A stretch of DNA of 28,308 nucleotides from CAZVAO01 sp964625175 (GCA_964625175.1 CAZVAO010000013.1:1-28308), one strand, 5' to 3'; counted from the stretch's first letter, positions 16,674 to 25,815 are shown. Numbers and translations are program-made. The notes: generated by a model not told the origin, from the sequence alone.

Positions 16674-18323
16674 ATGAAAAGCATCAATTTATTCCCCCAG
16701 TATATTTTTTACGGCGGAAATGTGCATACAGTAGATTCTTCGAACGCTATCGTAGAAGCGATTGCGATTTTGGGTCAAAGAATTATGGCAACAGGGACAA
16801 CCGCTGAAATATTGACCTTGGCTGGTCCGAAGACGGTCAAGATTGATCTTAAAGGGAGATCACTAATACCTGGCATTATAGATTCCCATAACCATGCCTG
16901 GGAGGCAGGACGTCTGCTTGAAGGAGTGGTCACCTTTGGTATTCAAAGTTTTGCCGAACTGCGCGAACGAATTGCAGAGAAATTAGTCGATTTACCAGAG
17001 GGAACATGGCTTCAGGGTGGGGGTTGGATCGAAACACAATTTGTGGAGAACCGTATGCCAACACGGTGGGATCTCGATGCTGTTTCGCCAAATCACCCAG
17101 TTGTTTTAGAGCGTATTTTCTCTACTTGTGTCTGTAATAGTATGGCACTCGCATTAGCAGGGATTACCAAAGAGACACCAGACCCTCCTGCAGGCGAAAT
17201 AGGCCGTGACCCGCAAACTGGAGAGCCTAATGGGTTACTATTCAGAGCAGGGAAGCAGTTAGTGCGGGATGTCATGCCAGGTCCATTTGGTGCAACCGCC
17301 TTTGGCTTTGGCGAGGGAATAGAACAATCCGTTAAGCGTGCACAGGAGGAATACTTAAGCTATGGTATTACGGGAATCGTCGAGCCCGGGGTTAGCCCTG
17401 CGATTTGTCGTGCTTACCAGAACCTCTATAAACGAGGGCAGTTGAAAATGCGTTTTAATCTAATGCCAAACTACTTTGGGTTTCATATTAAGCAGGAGCT
17501 TGACCATATGAATCGCTTAGTGGACGAGATGGGGTTCTTTACAGATTTCGGTGATGATTGGTTGCGTTTAGGGGCACTTAAGATGGCAATTGATGGGGGA
17601 TTAACCTCAAAGACGGCTCTGAAGTCCTGGCCCTATCTCAATGAAGATCAGCCCCGCGACGTTGAATTACGCTTGGATCTGAGTAAACTCAAACAGTGGG
17701 TGAAAGATGCCCACGATGCGGGATGGAGCGTTGGTATCCATGTTGTCGGTGATCTCTCTCAGGATGAGGCTGTCGATGCCATCTATGAGGCCTGGAAGGC
17801 CAATCCGCGAGACCATAGACATCAAATTATCCATGCCTATTATGCATCACCTGAAAGTCTCGCTAAGATGGCGGAAGCAAAAATAATTGCTGCGGTCCAG
17901 CCGTCTTTCATCTATGGTGAAGCCGATGGATACGATCAATTGTTGCCTATGGAAAAGCAAAGATCATTCTTGCCATTGCGCACTTACTTGGACGCCGCTA
18001 TTCCCACCGCTGTCAGTACCGATATGCCTTCCGGCAACCACAATCCATTTTGGAATCTTTACGCCGCAATAACCCGCAAGGGGATGCACGGCTATCAATT
18101 GGGGTCGGCTGAATGTGTGACCTTAACGGAGACCTTGCGAATGATGACCATTGAAGGGGCCTATCTAACGGGGGAAGAACAACAAAAAGGCTCTTTAGAA
18201 CCTGGTAAGCTAGCGGATTTAGTCATCTTAGATCGCAATTTGCTCGATACTTCAGCACTGGATTTGCTTAAATTAAAGGTGGAATTGACAATGGTTGATG
18301 GGGAAATCGCTTATCAATTGTAA
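16674..18323 (+). CDS. YtcJ-like metal-dependent amidohydrolase
   Basis: This 549-residue member of the amidohydrolase_3 group has the N-terminal beta segment YGGNVHTVDSS, metal-binding HNH in PGIIDSHNHAWE, the family-typical GWIETQF and MPTRWDLDAVSPNHPVVLER, IHVVGD with a metal-ligand His, and a late STDMPSGNHNP containing the catalytic Asp. The C-terminal small domain (LADLVILDRNLL) is complete. YtcJ-like enzymes hydrolyse N-substituted amides or related compounds, but few have known substrates. There is no signal peptide. The ATG has TTGGAGG seven bases upstream. It appears to be a single gene with no obvious partner. Confidence 0.85.
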   Translation: MKSINLFPQYIFYGGNVHTVDSSNAIVEAIAILGQRIMATGTTAEILTLAGPKTVKIDLKGRSLIPGIIDSHNHAWEAGRLLEGVVTFGIQSFAELRERIAEKLVDLPEGTWLQGGGWIETQFVENRMPTRWDLDAVSPNHPVVLERIFSTCVCNSMALALAGITKETPDPPAGEIGRDPQTGEPNGLLFRAGKQLVRDVMPGPFGATAFGFGEGIEQSVKRAQEEYLSYGITGIVEPGVSPAICRAYQNLYKRGQLKMRFNLMPNYFGFHIKQELDHMNRLVDEMGFFTDFGDDWLRLGALKMAIDGGLTSKTALKSWPYLNEDQPRDVELRLDLSKLKQWVKDAHDAGWSVGIHVVGDLSQDEAVDAIYEAWKANPRDHRHQIIHAYYASPESLAKMAEAKIIAAVQPSFIYGEADGYDQLLPMEKQRSFLPLRTYLDAAIPTAVSTDMPSGNHNPFWNLYAAITRKGMHGYQLGSAECVTLTETLRMMTIEGAYLTGEEQQKGSLEPGKLADLVILDRNLLDTSALDLLKLKVELTMVDGEIAYQL

Positions 18324-18418
18324 AGATTAACTGGCCTCGTCTTACTTTAAGGAATGGCACACGTTGTACATTAAGATCCAACACCCAAAAGACGAAACAA
18401 AGTGCAATTACACCTCCC

Positions 18419-18446
18419 TTGCTGGACGACTCGATTAAGATATAAT
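18419..18446 (+). promoter_or_regulatory. Promoter of the RND efflux operon
   Basis: The -35 TTGCTG (18419-18424), a 16-base spacer and -10 TATAAT (18441-18446) lie about 95 bases before the adaptor ATG. Two palindromes (18462-18476 and 18491-18503) lie just downstream of the expected start site, where a repressor could block transcription. Confidence 0.6.
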
Positions 18447-18461
18447 TAACATCAAATTATT

Positions 18462-18476
18462 GTGAACACTATTCAC
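18462..18476. promoter_or_regulatory. Operator-like inverted repeat
   Basis: GTGAA and TTCAC arms (18462-18466 and 18472-18476) with a 5-base spacer lie just after the -10 box of the RND operon promoter. It could be a repressor site. No regulator gene is adjacent. Confidence 0.4.
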
Positions 18477-18490
18477 TATTCGCATTTTGA

Positions 18491-18503
18491 TGTATAGTAT
18501 ACA
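18491..18503. promoter_or_regulatory. 13-base perfect palindrome TGTATAGTATACA
   Basis: A perfect palindrome around a central G lies 15 bases beyond the previous inverted repeat and about 38 bases before the adaptor ATG. The shape fits a dimeric repressor operator (for example of TetR, GntR or MarR type). The regulator is not in the window. Confidence 0.45.
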
Positions 18504-18541
18504 CATAAACACATAAAGTGTATTTGGAGGAGGAAGTGATT

Positions 18542-19654
18542 ATGCTTCGTCAGATGTCGATTGTGTTGTGTTTGCTGATGGTGATGATGGCTCTCGCTGG
18601 CTGTCAAGCAGAAGTAACACCACAAGATGATCTAAATTATATAGCGGTAGAGACAACCCTAGTCGTTAAAGGAACAATCGAAGACCGAACGATATTAAGT
18701 GGAAGAGCGATGCCACAGAAAGATGTTATGGTGATGCCTACAGTTCCAGGTACGGTGGAGGCTGTCTATGTTTCCATCGGACAATGGGTCAACAAAGGGG
18801 ATCGGCTATTCGCTATGAATCGTGATAGTATCAGTGGCCAACTTAGTCAGGCGGAGGCCGCCTATAATAGTGCGAATGCCAACTATCAAATGACTAAAGA
18901 TCAGATTGCAGCTGCGAAAATTACCTTTGAGCGCATGCAAACGTTGTATGACGAGGGGGCAATTTCACGCGCGCAATATGAACAAGCAGAGTTGGCCGCA
19001 TCTGATCAGCCGCTGGAAGCAGCAGCGGCAGCGTTGCAGCAAGCGGCGGTTGGTTATAATAACGCAAGTAACGCTTATAATGATACTGTCGTAAAAGCAC
19101 CGATTAGTGGCTTGATTACGACCGTTAATATTGAAGCTGGAGAAATGGCTGCTAATACGCAACCCGCTGTGGTTGTCGTTGATATTGATCGCCTAATTGT
19201 TAAGTTGAATATTACAGAAAAACTGGTTAATGCGATTGAAGTTGGGAGTGAAGTTGATGTTGCAATCCCGGCAGTTGACACTCAGACGCGTGGAACCATT
19301 ATCAGTGCGAGTCCCATGATTGATAGTCGCACCATGCTCTATCCTGTAGAAGTTGAAATTTTAAATCCAGATCGCATCATTAAGGCCAGTATGTATGCTG
19401 AAGTCAGTCTGATCACTAAACAGCGCTTGGCTGTATTGAAAGTGCCCTCCAGTGCGGTTGTTGTTGTGGATAATCAAACTATTGTCTACTCAGTGGTCGA
19501 TAGCAAGGCCCAAAAAAATGTCGTTGTGATCGGTTTAGATAATGGTTCCGAAATTGAGATTACAAGTGGCCTAACTGAGAATGATGAGATTATCACCAGT
19601 GGCCAGCATTACGTCAGTGATGGCAGTGTGGTCAAAATTATAAGAGGTGAGTAA
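18542..19654 (+). CDS. RND efflux periplasmic adaptor (membrane fusion protein), lipoprotein
   Basis: I choose ATG 18542, eight bases after GGAGGAGG. A GTG at 18518 lies upstream of that site. The 370-residue product starts with a short hydrophobic segment ending in the lipobox LAGC (Cys21), so it is probably a membrane-anchored lipoprotein. The split biotinyl-lipoyl-like domain (VMPTVPGTVEAVYVSIGQWVNKGD and KAPISGLITTVNIEAGEM) surrounds an Ala/Gln-rich coiled-coil hairpin (about residues 95-175). A beta-barrel and membrane-proximal domain follow. The adaptor links the pump encoded two bases downstream to the outside. No outer-membrane factor is encoded nearby, as expected for a Gram-positive SwrC-like system. 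Confidence 0.9.
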   Translation: MLRQMSIVLCLLMVMMALAGCQAEVTPQDDLNYIAVETTLVVKGTIEDRTILSGRAMPQKDVMVMPTVPGTVEAVYVSIGQWVNKGDRLFAMNRDSISGQLSQAEAAYNSANANYQMTKDQIAAAKITFERMQTLYDEGAISRAQYEQAELAASDQPLEAAAAALQQAAVGYNNASNAYNDTVVKAPISGLITTVNIEAGEMAANTQPAVVVVDIDRLIVKLNITEKLVNAIEVGSEVDVAIPAVDTQTRGTIISASPMIDSRTMLYPVEVEILNPDRIIKASMYAEVSLITKQRLAVLKVPSSAVVVVDNQTIVYSVVDSKAQKNVVVIGLDNGSEIEITSGLTENDEIITSGQHYVSDGSVVKIIRGE

Positions 19655-19656
19655 TC

Positions 19657-22600
19657 ATGTTCCTATCGCGTTTTGCTGTAAAAAGACCGATTACAATCGT
19701 GATGGTTACACTTGCTGTCCTCATCCTCGGTTATGTATCTTTTTCTGATTTACCCATCGACTTACTGCCTGATTTAGAAATCCCTGTTTCGGCTGTAATG
19801 GTGGATTACCAAGGGGTAGGACCGCAAGAGGTTGAAAAACTGGTTACCATCCCTCTGGAAGGTGCCGTGGGCACAGTTAGCAATATCAAGGATATTCGTT
19901 CGATATCCTCTGAGGGTCGCTCGATTATCATTGCTCAATTTAACTACGGTAGTGATATGGATATGGTCGCTTTGGAGCTAAGAGAAAAAGTGGATATGGT
20001 CAAATCCTTACTTCCTGAGGGTGTAGGCAATCCGATGGTTCTTAAGCTTGACCCAGATTCGATTCCAATTGTTCAAGCGGCTGTCTATGGTAATAATGAT
20101 TTAGAAGAGTTGCAAGCGTTTGCTGAAGATATTGTGAAACCGCAACTTGAGCGCTTGGAAGGGGTTGCTGCGGTTGATATTGCTGGCGGTAGGCAGTCTG
20201 AGGTTGAAATTCGGGTTAATCCTAATACCCTCGCTGGCTATGGTCTTTCAATTGATATGCTAAGCAGTATTATCGCTGCAAATAATCTTAATTTACCAGG
20301 TGGCATTGTATCCAAAGGTGAACAGGATATGACCATACGTACGATCGGTGAGTTTGGGAGTGTAGAGGACATTCGCAATCTTCCCCTTATGCTACCATCA
20401 GGGCAAACCGTCACGTTGGAGAATGTTGCGGATATTAATTTAGTCATTAATGAAGGCAACAGCCTGAATCGCATCAATGGTACCCGTTCAATTGACATAT
20501 CAATCCGCAAGCAGTCGGGTTCTAATACGGTTGCAGTGGCGAAAGAGTCGATCGCAGCATTAGAGCTTATACAAGCTAAATATACGCAATACCAAATCTT
20601 GCCGGTCATTAACCAAGCTGACTATATCCAAAGGTCAATCAATCATTTGGCGGAGAACGCCGTTTTAGGGTGTTTGCTGGCCGTCATTGTCTTGTTGCTG
20701 TTCTTCCGCAGCATGAGTACGACCTTGATCGTTGCGATCTCAATACCGATTTCAATCATCGGCGTTTTTGTGATTCTCTATTTTAGTGGGATTACATTAA
20801 ACTTGATGACAATGGGCGGCTTAGCACTGGCGGTCGGAATGTTGGTTGATAACGCGATTGTAGTATTGGAGAATATCTTCCGCCTTCGAGAGGAAGGGCT
20901 AAACAATATTGAAGCAGCGATTCAAGGTGCTGGAGAGGTTGCAACAGCTGTAACCGCGTCCACGTTAACAACGGTAGCGGTATTCTTACCGATTGTATTT
21001 GTGGAAGGGATTACTTCCGAAATATTTTCAGATTTAGCTTTAACGGTTACGATCTCGCTTTTTGCGTCCTTAGCTGTCTCCTTAACCTTAATACCCATGC
21101 TGTCATCTAAAATGATTCCGCGTAAGAAAATAAAATCAGTAGCAGTTCCATCGGTATTTGAAAAAGCAATGGGTAAAGTGATCAGTGGTTATAAGGGTCT
21201 GCTGTCAGCGGTTTTGAACCATCCGGGGCGAACATTTGGGATAGGTATTCTCAGTTTTATCGTGTGTATTCTACCCTTAGCCATAATTGGCGCCGAGTAC
21301 TTCCCCGAAATGGATCAAGGTCAATTTACAATCTCCATTGAACAGCCACCCGGGTCCTCTCTGGATTATGCAGAAAGTATTGCGACACAAGTTGAAAGTT
21401 TGATTGTAGATATTCCTGAGATTGATATCATTTATTCGCAGGTTGTCAACACGAGTACAGATATTGTTGTTTTAACTCAATCCAGTGATTTAACTAGTCG
21501 AGAAACTTCAGTAGTTGCGGATGAGGTAAGAAAGTTAATCAAGGATATTCCTGGTGTAAATATTAATGTCAGTGTCGCTTCAGCAATGATGATGATGGGT
21601 GGGGGTTTAGGTGAGTCCCCCGTAAATATCAGCATCAAAGGCGATGATTTAACTGAGTTAAGGCGCATCAGTAATGACTTTGTGGATCTTGTGGGAAGTG
21701 TTGAGGGGACGCGTATGGTTGATTCCAGCTTTAGTCAAGGTCTTCCAGAGGTCCAAGTGCAAATCAACCGCCGTCAGGCAGGCCAATACGGCTTGAATAC
21801 GGCCCAGATTGCCAATACAATTCGCACCATCATGAGTGGGAAAACGGTGACACGTTACAAACTCGATGATACAGAAATTAATGTGGTCATCCGCGGTGAA
21901 GACTGGTATAGCAAAAGCATTAGTAGTTTGGAACAGTTGGCATTGACAACGCCTTCCGGTATGACGATTCCCTTATCACAGGTTGCAGATGTTGTGTTAG
22001 CTCAGGGTCCACAGACCATCAATCGGGAAGGTCAGATGCGGGTAACGACGGTTACTTCTCAAATATTCGAACGTGATTTACAGGGGGTCTCTCAAGACAT
22101 TGAGGCGCTGCTGAATCAATACCAACTGCCACCAGGCTATTCCTATGAAATTGGTGGCGAGTATCAGGAGTTAGTCAACGCACTTTCAGATCTATCAATT
22201 GTATTGATTTTGGCTGTTGCGTTAGTCTACATGGTTTTGGCGTCACAGTTTGAATCGCTACTCTATCCATTTGTCATTATGTTTGCCGTTCCATTATCCT
22301 TCTCTGGGGCTGCTATCGGATTATTAATTACGGGATATCCACTCAGTGTACCGGTATTAATTGGTGCAATCATCTTAGCGGGGGTCGTTGTTAATGATGC
22401 GATTGTCTTAGTGGATTATATTAACACGAGGCGTAGTAGGGGAGAGGATCGCCGTACAGCCATTATGAATGCGGGACCGATTCGTTTGCGCCCAATCGTG
22501 ATTACCACCCTCACGACGATCTTAGGGCTCTTCCCGATGTCATTAGGACTTGGTGCTGGTGCAGAGGCGCTTGCTCCAATGGCGATTACCGTCATCTTCG

Positions 22601-22710
22601 GTCTCGGTTTTGCAACCTTATTAACCTTGGTGCTTATTCCAGCTATTTATGTGGTAATAGACAATCTTAGTGAACAAGTTACGAGTCGCTTTCGTCTTAA
22701 AGCAGAATAA
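19657..22710 (+). CDS. RND multidrug efflux transporter, HAE1 family
   Basis: This 1017-residue protein has the usual duplicated RND layout. TM1 follows FAVKRPITIVMV, a large extracytoplasmic loop carries the PLEGAVGTVSNIKDI porter-domain motif, and a TM2-6 block contains GMLVDNAIVVLENI, with the proton-relay Asp and an Asn in the second position common in Gram-positive members. The second half ends with LAGVVVNDAIVLVDYIN and RLRPIVITTLTTILG. It is a proton-driven exporter of hydrophobic or amphiphilic compounds, working with the adaptor encoded immediately upstream. The substrate is unknown. A strong terminator follows the gene. Confidence 0.93.
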   Translation: MFLSRFAVKRPITIVMVTLAVLILGYVSFSDLPIDLLPDLEIPVSAVMVDYQGVGPQEVEKLVTIPLEGAVGTVSNIKDIRSISSEGRSIIIAQFNYGSDMDMVALELREKVDMVKSLLPEGVGNPMVLKLDPDSIPIVQAAVYGNNDLEELQAFAEDIVKPQLERLEGVAAVDIAGGRQSEVEIRVNPNTLAGYGLSIDMLSSIIAANNLNLPGGIVSKGEQDMTIRTIGEFGSVEDIRNLPLMLPSGQTVTLENVADINLVINEGNSLNRINGTRSIDISIRKQSGSNTVAVAKESIAALELIQAKYTQYQILPVINQADYIQRSINHLAENAVLGCLLAVIVLLLFFRSMSTTLIVAISIPISIIGVFVILYFSGITLNLMTMGGLALAVGMLVDNAIVVLENIFRLREEGLNNIEAAIQGAGEVATAVTASTLTTVAVFLPIVFVEGITSEIFSDLALTVTISLFASLAVSLTLIPMLSSKMIPRKKIKSVAVPSVFEKAMGKVISGYKGLLSAVLNHPGRTFGIGILSFIVCILPLAIIGAEYFPEMDQGQFTISIEQPPGSSLDYAESIATQVESLIVDIPEIDIIYSQVVNTSTDIVVLTQSSDLTSRETSVVADEVRKLIKDIPGVNINVSVASAMMMMGGGLGESPVNISIKGDDLTELRRISNDFVDLVGSVEGTRMVDSSFSQGLPEVQVQINRRQAGQYGLNTAQIANTIRTIMSGKTVTRYKLDDTEINVVIRGEDWYSKSISSLEQLALTTPSGMTIPLSQVADVVLAQGPQTINREGQMRVTTVTSQIFERDLQGVSQDIEALLNQYQLPPGYSYEIGGEYQELVNALSDLSIVLILAVALVYMVLASQFESLLYPFVIMFAVPLSFSGAAIGLLITGYPLSVPVLIGAIILAGVVVNDAIVLVDYINTRRSRGEDRRTAIMNAGPIRLRPIVITTLTTILGLFPMSLGLGAGAEALAPMAITVIFGLGFATLLTLVLIPAIYVVIDNLSEQVTSRFRLKAE

Positions 22711-22728
22711 AAAATGTTTCATTAAATG

Positions 22729-22760
22729 AACTCCTGACAGATGCGTGTCAGGAGTTTTTT
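22729..22760 (+). terminator. Terminator of the RND operon
   Basis: A perfect 11-bp stem (22729-22739 with 22746-22756, AACTCCTGACA/TGTCAGGAGTT) has a 6-base loop and is followed by T residues to 22760. It separates the efflux operon from the metal-transport cluster. Confidence 0.93.
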
Positions 22761-22815
22761 ATGATGGAGTTATTAATATTTTCGATTAGTAGGAGTATAT
22801 AATTGCGAAAAGAAG

Positions 22816-22843
22816 TTGACAGTAGGATTTAAAGGTTTATAAT
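22816..22843 (+). promoter_or_regulatory. Consensus promoter of the metal-transport operon
   Basis: A perfect -35 TTGACA (22816-22821) and perfect -10 TATAAT (22838-22843) are separated by 16 bases. Such a strong promoter needs a repressor. The ArsR-type gene it drives and the adjoining operator fit that need. Confidence 0.88.
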
Positions 22844-22846
22844 TAT

Positions 22847-22866
22847 ATATGAACAGCTACTCATAT
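22847..22866. promoter_or_regulatory. ArsR/SmtB-type operator over the transcription start
   Basis: A perfect inverted repeat, ATATGA/TCATAT (22847-22852 and 22861-22866), has an 8-base spacer. It includes the TGAACA half-site seen in SmtB-family operators, and a TGTTC follows. It begins three bases after the -10 box, so binding of the encoded repressor would block initiation. Metal binding would release it. Confidence 0.75.
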
Positions 22867-22894
22867 GTTCAGATATTATGAAGAAGTTGGTGAT

Positions 22895-23242
22895 ATGATG
22901 AGTTTAGACGTATGTGAAGTTTCCTTTCTAAATGAAGAGAAAGTTGAAGCCCTCAAGCCATTGGTCGATCAACTCAGTGGATTAGCAGATCTCTACAAAG
23001 CGCTTGCCGATGAAACACGTTGTAAATTGCTCTATGCCCTATCTCTACAAGAATTATGTGTTTGTAATTTAGCGGCGATCATAGAATCCAGTCAATCGAA
23101 TGTATCGCACCACTTGCGCTATTTAAGAGCGGCTCGACTTGTAAAATCACGCAAAGTCGGCAGACAAGTCTTTTACTCGCTAGACGATAGCCATGTTGAG
23201 GCCTTGATTGAACAGGGAATTGAACACTTAAAACACATCTAA
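22895..23242 (+). CDS. CadC/SmtB-like metal-responsive ArsR repressor
   Basis: I start at ATG 22895 (or 22898). The upstream ATG at 22865 lies inside the operator, would leave almost no leader and has no ribosome binding site. The 115-residue protein is a winged-helix ArsR regulator with recognition helix SSQSNVSHHLRYLRAARLV. Metal ligands resemble CadC: Cys7, the ELCVCNLA pair (Cys55, Cys57) for a soft-metal alpha-3N site, and DDSH plus EHLKH near the C terminus for the alpha-5 zinc site. CadC usually has two N-terminal Cys, but only one is seen here. Its stop overlaps the ATG at 23242. It should repress the metal ATPase operon until Cd, Pb or Zn is present. Confidence 0.88.
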   Translation: MMSLDVCEVSFLNEEKVEALKPLVDQLSGLADLYKALADETRCKLLYALSLQELCVCNLAAIIESSQSNVSHHLRYLRAARLVKSRKVGRQVFYSLDDSHVEALIEQGIEHLKHI

Positions 23243-23256
23243 TGGAGGATGCCGAA

Positions 23257-25785
23257 TTGGATAAAACGCATAATCAGCGCTCCACTTGTTGTCAGCAACA
23301 GGAGCATAATCATAAGTTAGACCACGATCACGACCATCAGGAATGTAGCCATGTGCTTTCGGAAGTCACGAATCATGAGCATCAAGCAACAGGATGTAGT
23401 TGTAATCACGATCATCTGGCTGAAACAGAGCGGCAAGAAGCATGCAACTGCGGCCATGATCATCGTCATGAGCAGGTAAGCCATGCTCACGTCCATACGG
23501 ATGGATCCACTTGAACGGGAGACCATAGCCACGGAGTGAGCGAACCACAACATCACCATCATCATGAAAGTACGGATTCTGAAAGTCGCCAAACACCCTC
23601 AGGATTTAATGAGAATGCGATATCCTATATTGTTAGTGGCGTGGATTGACCGGAATGTGCCAAAGGGGTACAAAGAGCGGTCGCTCTCTTAGACGGTGTT
23701 CATCACGCGGAATACAATTTCAGCACTTCAATTCTCAAAGTAACACATGAGATCAATCATCAAAAGATTATAGATACAGTACAAAAGATGGGTTATCAGA
23801 TTCGGCATAGACGGTCACCACGCGACGTCAACCATCACGCAAAACCTTGGTGGCAGGAAAATCGCTTTATCGTAACGACGATAGCCACAAGTTTTTGGTT
23901 ATTAGCGATCACTGTTGCTTTATTAAATGCTAACAGTCAGCTGGTAATCGGTTTTTATGGCGTCGCAATCCTTTTTGGTGCTTATGGGCCAACACGGGCA
24001 GGGTTGATGGCTTTGCGGAATCGAATGCCTTTAGATATGAATGTTTTAATGATTATTGCAGTAGTCGGAGCGGTTTATTTAGGGGAGTATTCAGAAGCCG
24101 CAACAGTTGCTGTGCTTTTTTCAGTTGGAAAAATGCTTGAAGTTTATTCAATGGATAAAACGCGACAGTCCATCCGCTCGCTTATGGATTTAACGCCCAC
24201 CGCCGCACTCGTCAAACGCAACGGTGAGGAAATCTCAATCGCGATTGAGGAAGTTTTAGTTGGCGATATCATGATTATTAAACCAGGTACTAAGATAGCC
24301 GTGGATGGTAAGGTCGTGAATGGGATCTCTGCCGTCAATCAGGCACCGATTACGGGTGAGTCGCTACCAGTGACAAAAGAAGTGGGTGCTCAGGTTTATG
24401 CTGGAACAATTAATGAAGAAGGCTATCTCGAAATTGAGGTGACCAATCGAATCGGTGATACGACCCTAGATCGCATCATCGAATTAGTGGAAGAGGCTCA
24501 GGCACAGAAGGCACCATCTCAACGCTTTGTTGATGTTTTTGCACGTTATTACACACCAATTGTGATCCTTTTGGCTCTGGGTATTGCCTTTATTCCACCG
24601 TTGTTACTGGGTCATGCGTTCCATGATTGGTTTTATAGAGGGATTTCTCTATTAGTGGTTTCTTGTCCATGCGCCCTAGTGATTTCAACTCCGGTATCCA
24701 TTGTATCAGCAATTGGTAATGCAGCACGGCATGGGATACTAATCAAGGGTGGTGCTTACTTGGAAATGGCTGGAGGTTTGAAGGCCATCGCATTTGACAA
24801 GACAGGTACCCTAACGGCAGGGACACCAGAGGTCGTGGCTATTGAGTCTTTCGGGACCCTGACACAGCAGGCACTTCTGCGTTTAGCGGCGAGTGTTGAG
24901 GTTGCTTCCGAGCATCCATTAGCACAGGCAATTGTTAATAAAGCTCAGCTAGAAAAAGTCGACTTAGGCCTCCAGACGGACTTTGTTTCTGTCACTGGAC
25001 AGGGGGTTCAGGCCAGTGTCGACGGGAAAATTGTTTATGTTGGTAAACCAAAATATATTCTGGAACAACTCGGTATACCGGGTGGTGAGTTGCAATCTCG
25101 TATCAATCATTTCGAAAAACAGGGCCAAACGACCGTATTGATTGCTGGTACAGACCGTGTCCAGGGCCTGATTGCGATTGCGGATACCGTTCGCAAAGAG
25201 AGTAGAAACGTTATTTCTCACTTAAAAGAGATCGGTATGCAAGATGTAATCATGCTTACGGGTGACAATAAACAAACAGCGGCTCATATCGCCGCGGACT
25301 TGCAAATTGCTGAGTTCCATGCAGACTTGCTGCCTGAAGACAAAGTGAACGCTGTAAAGAAGCTTTTGCAAAAGTACGGGCAGGTTGCAATGGTAGGTGA
25401 TGGCATAAATGATGCCCCGGCACTCGCTACTGCTACGGTAGGGATTGCGATGGGTGGTGCTGGTACGGATACCGCTTTAGAAACGGCAGATATCGTTTTA
25501 ATGGCCGATGATTTGCAGATGCTACCATACAGTATGAGTCTGAGTCGGAAAACGTTGACCATCATTAAACAGAATATTTGGTTCTCGTTAATTGTTAAGT
25601 TGATTGCGATTGCTCTGGTTTTCCCCGGCTGGTTAACGCTCTGGATTGCAGTTATGGCAGATACAGGGGCAGCTTTGGTTGTTATCTTTAATGGGATGCG
25701 GCTATTGGGTGTTAAGCCTAAAAAACACTATTTATATAAGCAACAAGATTTCGCTAAGGCTCTAGCGAATTCAGATGATGCCTAA
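23257..25785 (+). CDS. Zn/Cd/Pb-type P1B-ATPase, probable selenoprotein with two in-frame TGA codons
   Basis: One frame of 843 codons runs from TTG 23257 (eight bases after GGAGG; ATG 23242 lacks a site) to 25785, broken only by TGA at 23512 and 23647. Residues 1-110 form a metal-binding leader with about 24 His and 7 Cys. Residues ~122-185 are an HMA domain reading SGVD-TGA-PECAKGVQ, where relatives have GMDCPECA, so the second TGA (residue 131) replaces the first ligand Cys. The pump follows: TGES, SCPCAL (CPC metal site, normal Cys codons), DKTGTLT, SEHPLA and GDGINDAPAL. The downstream hairpins described separately fit bacterial SECIS elements. The gene exports soft divalent metals and is controlled by the ArsR gene just upstream. 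Seen: the frame, codons and motifs. Inferred: Sec insertion. Alternatives are nonsense mutations or a UGA-reading tRNA for Cys. The ORF downstream of the TGAs would lose the whole HMA domain if translated alone. Confidence 0.85.
23528..23541 (+). promoter_or_regulatory. Candidate bSECIS for the TGA at 23512 (weak)
   Basis: A 5-bp stem with one bulged A (GC-CAC against GTG-a-GC) closes on the 3-base loop GGA. The loop starts 18 bases after the TGA, within the 16-37 range known for bacterial SECIS, and G is first in the loop. The stem is short and the position is poorly conserved linker, so this is the least secure of the three. Confidence 0.35.
23674..23687 (+). promoter_or_regulatory. Candidate bSECIS for the TGA at 23647
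   Basis: AGAGC (23674-23678) pairs with GCTCT (23683-23687) around the loop GGTC. Two A-T pairs can extend the stem past a bulged C. The loop starts 29 bases after the TGA, within the known range. A GGUC loop is, as I recall it, also that of the Escherichia coli fdhF SECIS recognised by SelB. Confidence 0.6.
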
Positions 25786-25815
25786 TGGTTTTTTGGGCCG
25801 AGTTTAGGTACAATA

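Noticed and set aside
18338..18395. Inverted repeat TCGTCTT/AAGACGA after the YtcJ-like gene as a terminator
   Set aside because: The loop is over 40 bases and no T-run follows.
22865..22897. ATG 22865 as start of the ArsR regulator
   Set aside because: It lies within the operator, about 15-20 bases from the likely transcription start, and has no ribosome binding site.
23317..23596. Two overlapping minus-strand open frames (91 and 76 codons) opposite the His/Cys-rich leader
   Set aside because: They are antisense shadows of CAT/CAC-rich coding sequence. There is no ribosome binding site or family resemblance, and the plus frame explains the region.
23788..25785. Reading the zinc-type ATPase as a 665-residue protein starting at ATG 23788
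   Set aside because: There is no ribosome binding site there, and the start falls at the end of the HMA domain (KMGYQI). The upstream frame clearly encodes that domain and a leader in the same frame.
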